From NCBI RefSeq assembly GCF_026262505.1, contig NC_067203.1, forward strand, positions 22,983,411 through 23,047,410: DNA of 64,000 bases, in the 5' to 3' direction. This document shows, piece by piece, positions 56,731 through 64,000 of this stretch. The notes below the pieces were generated by a model, which worked only from the letters and a program-made list of their open reading frames with translations, was not told the origin of the DNA and searched no databases. A program made the translations under genes and the position numbers. Source of the stretch: Trichomonas vaginalis G3. Taxonomy: Eukaryota; Parabasalia; Trichomonadida; Trichomonadidae. Position 1 is the first letter of the stretch. The number at the start of each line of letters is the position of its first letter.

Positions 56731-57115
56731 GCTGTGTTGTCAAAATGTCATGTTGTCACATTTTTTCAGAAAAGTTAAATGACCTGGTGACCTGGTGACC
56801 TGGTGACCCCTTCAGTTCTTCAAAAATAATTAATTATTGAATAACCCATGATGTTGTCAAAATGTCATGTTGTCTCATTTTTTCAGAAAAGTTAAATGAC
56901 CTGGTGACCTGGTGACCTGGTGACCCCTTCAGTTCTTCAAAAATAATTCATAACTGCCTTCCCCTGCTGTGTTGTCTAAATGTCATGTTGTCTCATTTTT
57001 TCAGAGAAGTGAAATGACCTGGTGACCTGGTGACCTGGTGACCCCTTCAGTTCTTCAAAAATAATTAATTATTGAATAACCCATGATGTTGTCAAAATGT
57101 CATGTTGTCACAAAC
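56731..57115. repeat. Inverted array of the 118-bp repeats, three and a bit units
   Basis: GACCTGGTGACCTGGTGACC and CCCTTCAGTTCTTCAAAAAT recur at 118-bp spacing. This is the reverse complement of the array at 53740-54312. The two arrays bracket the primase-helicase gene. Confidence 0.85.
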
Positions 57116-57154
57116 TTTAGAACGGCATAATTTAAATTTTTATTTTTATCATAA

Positions 57155-57319
57155 ATGAATACCCCACAAGCTCAAAATTTACCACGAATCATAACAAGGG
57201 AGGAAATGATAAAAATGATGCAAGAACATGTTAAAAATAACAAACCACTAAAATTGAGAAAATGCGGTTATGCAGTAATGATGGAAAGAGAGATGTTGTC
57301 AAAGAGGAATAAAAATTAA
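57155..57319 (+). CDS. Small basic ORF, 54 aa
   Basis: The frame encodes MNTPQAQNLPRIITREEMIK followed by a lysine-rich helix (KNNKPLKLRKCGYAVMM). Its leader, TTTTTATTTTTATCATAAATG, matches other Maverick leaders here. It overlaps the end of the convergent gene by four bases, like other gene pairs in this element. Function is unknown. Confidence 0.4.
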   Translation: MNTPQAQNLPRIITREEMIKMMQEHVKNNKPLKLRKCGYAVMMEREMLSKRNKN

Positions 57320-57579
57320 ATTTGGATTGAGTTTAAAAATTCATCTTTATTAAATTCATCTCTTCCAATCAATTTATTTATTCTATTAAATTCTTTTATT
57401 TTTGCTTCACTCAGTTTAATGATTGAACGATAAGTTTCTAATTTTTCGATTATTTCTTTATCGTTTTCAACCTCACTGCATTGTGGCTTCTTTTTGTAAT
57501 AGCATATTTTTGATTTAATTCTGTTTAGTTTCTTTTTATATTCATCGTCTGGACTCTTGACTGCTTTGTTGTCACTCAT
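57316..57579 (-). CDS. Small coiled-coil protein, 87 aa
   Basis: This is a basic, helical protein (YKKKLNRIKSKICYYKKKP, then DKEIIEKLETYRSIIKLSEA). It is located 20 bp beyond the integrase stop on the same strand. Function is unknown. Confidence 0.45.
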   Translation of the reverse strand: MSDNKAVKSPDDEYKKKLNRIKSKICYYKKKPQCSEVENDKEIIEKLETYRSIIKLSEAKIKEFNRINKLIGRDEFNKDEFLNSIQI

Positions 57580-57599
57580 TTCTTACGAAATAAAAAAAA

Positions 57600-59111
57600 T
57601 TAAATATTATTTAAATATAACGGAGTAATAAAATAAATCGGAATTTCTATTAATTTCTTGTCAACTTCAACTAATGCATTGCCGTTAATATATCTAACAA
57701 ATTCAGCTATTGTGTCAAATCTTCGTCTTCTTTTTGTCATTGATTTATCAGTTTTTCCATAATCGAGATGAATCAAAACTTTATCCCCTTGTTTAAAATT
57801 CATAAGCCCCGAATTAATTTGTTCACGTTTAACATCATTCAACCTTTCCATTTGCTTTCTAATATATTCCCATTCTTTTGAAATATCATTTTTCATTTCC
57901 ACTGGTTTCATGTTTATAGTTCTATGCCATGTATTATTGTAATAATATACTAACTGTTGTATGATGGAGTCATGATTTCCATCCCAGTATATCTGACCGT
58001 TAACCCCTAACGCATCTCTAAGAGTTCTCATTACCGCATCAACTATTTTATTATGAAACGTATATGGAGAGGATGAAAAGAAAAAATTAATTTGTGGGAA
58101 ATAATGAGTTATAGCTGCCTGAAATCCTTTATCACCATCACCCCTGATATTATCTACTCTTTCATGATCTAGTAAGTATTGTATAGCTCTTCTTGTTTCC
58201 TGTTCTGTTTTCCCTTTCACTGGAATGCAATATAAATATCTAGTGTTAATGTTAATGGCAAATAAATAAGTAACGTTTCCTTTTGAATATTCTAAATGAT
58301 CTATTTCGTATGAATATGGATATGGAGCAAATGAAGGGCGACTAAATTTTTCCTTTAACGGTTGAATTTTCGGGTCAATTGGTTTATTTAATATCTTGAA
58401 ACCCTTTTTAAAATCTTTTTGTTTCTTTAATGTTTGAAATGGATATAATAAAGTGAATGATGAAGGATTAACTGAAGGAGGAGGAGGTACTGTCGTTGGA
58501 GGTTTTGGTGTTGCAAGTGGTTTAATTTTATCTGCTTTGATTTTGGATTTCATTCCTTCCTTCATTAATTCTGGATGTATTCTATTCATTTGTTTTAAAT
58601 ATGCTGTATATAAAGGTTTGATATACTTTCCCGCTTCGAGTTTATGTTGAAGGATGAATTCCAAAAGTTGATCTTCATTTAAAAGTCGGGCTGAATATGG
58701 TTTAACTAATGAATCATAAATTAAAGCTTGTGCATCATTTATGGTCTGAAGTACCTGGGTGTTTTGTTCCTTTGGCTTTGGTTTTTGTGGCTCAGGATTA
58801 TATAATTTATATAATTCATCAATATCTTCTTCTGTTAATACTTTATTTTTGAAATCTTTCAACTGTTTAAGTTGTGATTTAGTTTTTCCCTTTGAATATT
58901 CATTATTTTTAATTTTGTCTTTAATTTCAGAAATTATTTTATTATGATATTTCAAAATTTCATTTTTATAATATGGATAATAATATTCCATATCATCACC
59001 CGTTATATTGTTATCATATTTTTGGAGATATGCTTTTAAATCATAATAATTAAGAAAATTTTGATTAAGTACTAAATCAACAATTAAAATTTTTAAATCT
59101 GTGTTATCCAT
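57600..59111 (-). CDS. Maverick rve-type integrase, 503 aa
   Basis: The N-terminal 240 residues are helical with a proline-rich linker (PLATPKPPTTVPPPPS). The rve core follows with YSYEIDHLEYSKGNVTYLFA, RGDGDKGFQAAITHYFPQ and HNKIVDAVMRTLRDALG. The C-terminus has FKQGDKVLIHL and KRRRRFDTIAEFVRYING, an SH3-like end typical of integrases. It inserts element DNA into the host genome. The N-terminal extension is longer than in copies A and B. The frame looks whole, starting at the ATG at 59111. Confidence 0.8.
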   Translation of the reverse strand: MDNTDLKILIVDLVLNQNFLNYYDLKAYLQKYDNNITGDDMEYYYPYYKNEILKYHNKIISEIKDKIKNNEYSKGKTKSQLKQLKDFKNKVLTEEDIDELYKLYNPEPQKPKPKEQNTQVLQTINDAQALIYDSLVKPYSARLLNEDQLLEFILQHKLEAGKYIKPLYTAYLKQMNRIHPELMKEGMKSKIKADKIKPLATPKPPTTVPPPPSVNPSSFTLLYPFQTLKKQKDFKKGFKILNKPIDPKIQPLKEKFSRPSFAPYPYSYEIDHLEYSKGNVTYLFAININTRYLYCIPVKGKTEQETRRAIQYLLDHERVDNIRGDGDKGFQAAITHYFPQINFFFSSSPYTFHNKIVDAVMRTLRDALGVNGQIYWDGNHDSIIQQLVYYYNNTWHRTINMKPVEMKNDISKEWEYIRKQMERLNDVKREQINSGLMNFKQGDKVLIHLDYGKTDKSMTKRRRRFDTIAEFVRYINGNALVEVDKKLIEIPIYFITPLYLNNI

Positions 59112-59211
59112 TTATATAAAAATAAAATCAATGTTTTAAGGGTACCCACCTCTTTGATCAAGAATCAAAACCATCATTAACGGTTCCTTTTGTCTCTTCT
59201 GTGGTATTTTA

Positions 59212-62200
59212 TTAAATAAATGGCATACAACATCCATTTTCACAACATACAGCCTTAGTGTGTGCTCCTGTTAATGCAGTCTTACCAATTGTTAAGCGAG
59301 TCATTGACCCATTTTTAAGTTGTAAATTAATATTCTGACCATCAAATATCAATTTATCATTTATTATATCCAAATAATTTTTGGGTGTTAATTGTTTATT
59401 TTGTCGTAAACTAACACCTTTCATTTTTTGTGCAATCTTTTTAAAATCACTTCCATCAATTGAACCATTGAATGATGTATAACACTTAGGACATAAAGCA
59501 ACCATGTGATCGCCTTGTTTCTCAATTGCTAAACCCAATAACTTCTTCTCATGTGCTTTTTCTTCAGCTTTATTCTTTAATTTAGGTTTAAATTTCTCAT
59601 CAAAACAGAAGAAATCAAAAGGTGCGAATTTGAAAATGTTTTTATCATAAAATTGTTTATCGGTTACAATCGCTTGAAATGCTTGAGTGTTAGGAAGATT
59701 TGGGTCGCCAGCGATTGCCCAATAAGATGAATCAGTATCACCTTCAATGAAATGAAAACGATTAACATCCATGCATTTATACATAAAATCATAAATGAAA
59801 ACCAAATACCAGTATTTAGCATTATCTAAAGTGAAGAATGCCTCTTGTAAACATGTATCACATCTATAAAATCTATCTTTGAGCATCAGTTGATATGTAT
59901 CTTCACCTATTTCTCTTATGTTTTTAAACTTATTTGACATACATGCAACGCGTGCCTTCTGTGCATTCATTATTTTAGTCTTTGCGTAATTTTGTGTATT
60001 CATTGCATCGTAACCATATGATCCATTAAGTGAAATCTTGCAAAATAAACTTTTTCCTTTATTTCCTTCTAATTCAGCCTTTTGTCTTTCGTTCATAAAT
60101 TTGTTCGCAAATTCATTAAAACAAGTGTTTTTCGTAAATGTTAAAATTGATTGAATGTCATCAATGATAAAATGAAATCTGTCTATTAGATACCAAAGAT
60201 AATAAGAAGAAAATGGTTGATATTGGTTGTGTGTTGATGCTAACTGAGTTAATTTTCTCTGTTTCTGGTCAACTGGTAATTGTTTGATTTCATGTAATTA
60301 TACATAAAACTGCCAATTGTTTTTTCATCTGTGATAATATCTAAGTTTCTTATTATCGGTAAAAATTTATGTAATCATTAATGTATTTTTCATCAATGAC
60401 CCTTTACTTCAGCCACGAATAAAGTATTTTTCTTCTTAATTATTCCCAGTGCTTTTGCTTTCTTTGTTGCTGTATCACAAATGATAACACCATTCAATCT
60501 TCCCGGCATATACATTTTATGGTCAGTATATTGAATGAAATCATGAGGATTAGATGAAAATGATGAAGGATATAATGAATTAAAGTCAACACCAACGAAA
60601 TGAGTCATAATGTTGGTGGTGTCCTCATTTGATACAGTTTTAGTTTCTGGACTATATGAAAGTTTATTAATGTGCGTGATTCCTTTAAGATTTACTCTAT
60701 GTTGAACATTTGATAGACCACCAGTAATTCCATTACGGAGAATGTGATAAGCTTCAACTGAATCTAAAGTCATTGGTAAATTATTTTTTAATGCATAATT
60801 TCTTAAATTGATTCTTAAACGTTGAACATTTCATCTTTATTTGATTTTACGACATTGCAATAACAACACATTAACTGACAATTTTCTTTGGTATGTGGTT
60901 TTTCATTATCTATTCTATCCAATGTTGGTTTATTTGCATATGTAAACGCTTTACCACACATTTTGCATTTAGATGAAAGGATTAAATCGTGATAGTATTG
61001 ATAGTCATCCATTGAAACATTGTTTTTAGTATCCCTTTCTGCTTTTTCATCTTGTTTCTTATATGATTCAATTTTATATTTCCAATACTTTTTCGTTAAT
61101 TCAAAACTTGATTCCACATTTTCTTCTTCTGGATATGTTTCGTTAGGATTGAAGTTCTTATATGCTAACGCGTAACGAATCATTGATGCATTCGATGATA
61201 AAGAAAGATTATGAAGCATGTCAATTTTATAAACAAATGTTTCTTCAATAATTTTATCAATTGGGTCAATCATAATTTCAACGTCTTTATTGCAATAATG
61301 AAATAAAATTATTCTAATCTATTCTTAAAGTTTTTAGCATCATTGAGATATATTTGATAATCTGAATCGGATATTGTTTCTTGTGTTAATGCTGAATAAA
61401 ATGAATCTTGAGTGAATGGTTCCTTTTTATATAATTCATCTTCGTAATTCTCCCATGTGATGAATTGATAAGGGAAAAAGGATTTAACACGTGATTTTAT
61501 TGTTTCCGAAATTTGACGTGAATTGGTCTAATGTTCCACCCGCTATATAATTTCTGATGTCAATAAATCTTAATTCATATGGACAGTTTGTTTTCTTTAC
61601 AATGATTTGCTTAAATTGTGAAGAAGAACCCAGCATTGATTTTATCTTCCATTTTGCAGTATTTAAATCACGAAGAATTAAATTTAAATCAAACTTTCCT
61701 GAATTAAAACCAATGATATTCACTTTATTAAATTCTTCATCTAAAAGCTCTTTCATTGCTTCCTTTTGTTTCTCATTTAATGTATTCATTAATTCTTCAT
61801 ATTGTTCAATATTTGATTTAGCAACTAATGAACAGGTTGAAAATAAAAACTCAATCCAATCAGAAATAAAAGAATCACTCGAAGTTAAGCAAAAATTCCT
61901 CGTATATGTTTTATCGTTTAATTTAACCGTTGATGATACCATGAATGGTTTTAAGTAAGCATTCAAAGTTGCACACTCAGAAAGTTGTAATTCTTCTTTA
62001 GTCTCTAATGTTTCGAAGTCAAAAGTAATATAATATCTTGTCGGTTTATAATATTTCTGCAAATTGTGAGCTAATAACCACTGATATATCTTCTGTTTCG
62101 TAATATGTGGTGCATATGGTTGCTGTGTCTTTTGCAACTGAACGTCTTGAATTAATCTTCCATTATTTTCTTTACATTTCTCACAATGTTTTAAAAATCT

Positions 62201-62628
62201 TCTTTGGTTTTTCCTTTCTGGATCATCACGGATAGAATAAACTTCTTCTTTGCAAAAGGGGCAAACTTTATATCCTGTGAGTGCTTCAACGTCTGTTATT
62301 CTGTCAGCGTGAAGTTTTCCACATGGACTCTGTGTTAATAAAATATTTACTGTTTCAAATTCTGGATCTATCATTATTGATTCCACTAATGGAAAGTCTA
62401 CCTTATTTATGTCCACGTCTTCTGGTTGAGGATCACAATAATAGAAATCAATATTAACATTTAACATTCTCGCTAATCTCTCACTTTCTGATGAAATGTC
62501 AAACCCTTCATATGCATCTATTGCTTCATTTAAATAGCTTCTACGAGTTTTAGGATTAGCACCATCAGGAATGTTATAGAAGCGTTTAAATAACCTTCTA
62601 CCTTCTGCTTAATTTGATTATCATTCAT
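59212..62628 (-). pseudogene. Protein-primed family B DNA polymerase of copy C
   Basis: Landmarks in order of translation are a cysteine-rich segment (CPFCKEEVYSI then HCEKC), the exonuclease sites YYITFDFETLE and GFNSGKFDLNLILRD, an HNH-like zinc segment (CKMCGKAFT, PTLDRIDNEKPHTKENC, CCYCN), palm motif A VGVDFNSLYPSS, motif B region SLNGSYGYDAMN and motif C EGDTDSSYW. A C-terminal region ends CCENGCCMPFI. It is only distantly related to the polymerase of copy B. The locus is broken, with several (about four) breaks. Confidence 0.8.
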
Positions 62629-62699
62629 TTTAGCTGTTCCTTTTTGTTCATTTATGTAAGAATAAAAAATTAAAATAAATAAAAATAAAGTTTATTTTT

Positions 62700-63832
62700 T
62701 AAAGCCATAAAATGAATTAAGAACACATAAATTTTTATCATCTGCGACGTGACGAATACATTTTAATTTACTCAAGAATGCGTACCCTGATACATTAAAT
62801 CTAATTCCTGTCTTATTTAATTTCACAACTTTGAAAAGGAATGTATGAATAGCTATAAAATGATGAGATTGATGTTTTATGGGTTGCTTCCATTTTTTCT
62901 GAAATAAATGAATAAATATAATGTTTATAAGTTTTCATATCTTTTATGTTCTTAATAACGAATGGTATAGACCTTTCCACTTCGTCTTCCTTCGGTGCTG
63001 TTCTTTCATATGAAACATTATTGGTATCTTCAATAATGAAACCACAATCACATAAAATTTTATAGGTTCCAATTGTTTCTTTTGATATTTTATCTAACAA
63101 ATCAAAAACTTTATCAACACCTGTACATTTATTTAAATAATAATTTGTGTAAATATCATGGTCTTCTTTCTTAATCGTATTTGTTGCATATGTTACATTT
63201 TTCAGTGCTTTTTTGAATTTTCAGAATCAAGAGGAGGTGAAAGTAATATACATGGATAATCTCCATCGTCAATAAATTGTAACTTATGTTTATGAATAAA
63301 TTTTGTGCCTTCTTCTGAAAGTGTTTCGTCAATATCACCATCTAATAAATTTTAGTAGATTCCAAAAAGTAATTTTTATATCTTTCCTCATGTGATTTTT
63401 GAACTTCTGATTCTGAAGCTGGGATATTCATTAAACCCTCTACTTCATTCTCAGCATTTCTCAATTCCTTAATTTTTTCATCTATTTCATTTCTTAATTG
63501 TTCCAATTTCTCAATCTCATCGTTATAATATTCATCTTGTTTAATTTTTTCTTCAAAATATTCAGGGGTGTTTCAAGGCTCTCTGAGCCCAGGTCCTCTG
63601 GACCATAAAGAGGAATATTCTCCTGTTTTTCAACTTTTTTGGGATATAAATATCTCATTATAGCCTTTTTAGTAATTGGTCCGTTATATTTAAATTCATT
63701 CAACAATCTGGAAAACTCTTTCACATTCTGCATATATGTTGGATAAGAACCGTCTCCAAAATTTTCTAAAATATTTTCTAATTCTGAATTAGTGAACTTT
63801 AAAGATTTCAATGAATTAGTTGTTATACTCAT
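62700..63832 (-). pseudogene. Unrecognised Maverick gene next to the right end
   Basis: The locus begins MSITTNSLKSLKFTNSELEN and includes FSRLLNEFKYNGPITKKAIM, DCGFIIEDTNNVSYERTAPK and VERSIPFVIKNIKDMKTYKH. I do not recognise the family. The leader TTTATTTAATGATAAATG equals that of the gene at 43568, so the two end genes share a promoter. It is broken, with about three breaks. Confidence 0.4.
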
Positions 63833-63895
63833 TTATCATTAAATAAAAAATAAAAAAAATAAATTTAACTTAGTTTTAATTTTACGTAAGAAGTC

Positions 63896-64000
63896 AATTT
63901 TTTAAATCTTGATTTATTCAAAAACGTAAGAATAAAAACCGTAAGAATCATACATTTTTTTTACTTCATATGTTAAAAATAATGATACAAAATCGTTCAA
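63896..64000. repeat. Right terminal repeat of copy C (cut by window end)
   Basis: The last 105 bases are the reverse complement of 43005-43110 with very few differences (TTGAACGATTTTGTATCATT read backward). More of the repeat, and the outer end of the element, should follow beyond the window. Confidence 0.85.

Larger units (their letters stand above)
42817..64000. mobile_element. Maverick/Polinton element, divergent lineage (copy C), right end cut by window
   Basis: The element begins AGTAGTATATG directly after satellite sequence and shows inverted terminal sequence at both sides (42858-43115 and 63896 onward). It has the full Maverick set with a gene order unlike copies A and B: capsid protein, packaging ATPase, structural genes and fibre on the plus strand, then KilA-N gene, SF3 primase-helicase, integrase and family B polymerase. 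Its backbone genes share almost no nucleotide similarity with copy B, except for the block of about 49.9-53.7 kb, which is nearly identical. Some genes look whole; the polymerase and a few others are broken (about ten breaks in all by eye). Age appears moderate to young. Confidence 0.85.

Overview
The window looks like nuclear DNA of a parabasalid protist, most likely Trichomonas vaginalis or a close relative. This is inferred from the strongly AT-rich sequence, the intron-less host genes, host stop codons that run straight into a TAAA (the trichomonad poly(A) signal overlaps the stop), a TKL-type protein kinase, and the dominance of Maverick/Polinton elements, which are very abundant in that genome. 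No database search was possible.

Layout. (A) 1-6517 is part of a Maverick (copy A): the start of an integrase, a very large phage-tail-fibre-like protein, several small capsid-type genes and part of a packaging ATPase. (B) 6518-28360 is a Maverick with 68-bp terminal inverted repeats (copy B). It carries small terminal genes, a major capsid protein, capsid-associated genes, a protein-primed family B DNA polymerase, a KilA-N-type protein, an integrase, a second tail-fibre-like gene, a packaging ATPase and minor structural genes. Its 18.9-25.8 kb part is a near-identical relative of all of copy A. (C) 28361-40616 is host DNA: a gene remnant at the border, about 5.4 kb of AT-rich DNA holding a TA-flanked palindromic transposon relic, then FEN1 and eIF5A on the minus strand and a TKL kinase on the plus strand, then about 2 kb with nothing recognised. 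(D) 40617-42816 is a very homogeneous 110-bp satellite that turns around once into inverted orientation. (E) 42817 to the window end is a third Maverick (copy C) of a different lineage, apparently inserted into the satellite. It has its own capsid protein, ATPase, SF3 primase-helicase, integrase and DNA polymerase. The window ends inside its right terminal repeat.

The Maverick genes together describe a virus-like life cycle: replication (family B polymerase, plus an SF3 primase-helicase in copy C), integration (rve-type integrase), capsid assembly (major capsid and jelly-roll-like proteins, small basic Ala/Gly-rich proteins), genome packaging (FtsK/HerA-like ATPase), probable regulation (KilA-N proteins) and host recognition (tail-fibre-like proteins). 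Copies A, B and C are treated as fossils: several of their genes are broken and several frames look whole.

The most interesting signals are: (1) a fibre gene whose modules are reshuffled among the three elements; (2) a block of about 3.8 kb (fibre end, KilA-N gene, 312-aa protein, operator-like palindromes) that is nearly identical between the otherwise divergent copies B and C; (3) a family of AGATCT-centred palindromes whose arms co-vary; (4) a compound double hairpin found three times in copy B with compensating stem changes; (5) inverted arrays of 118-bp repeats bracketing the primase-helicase gene.
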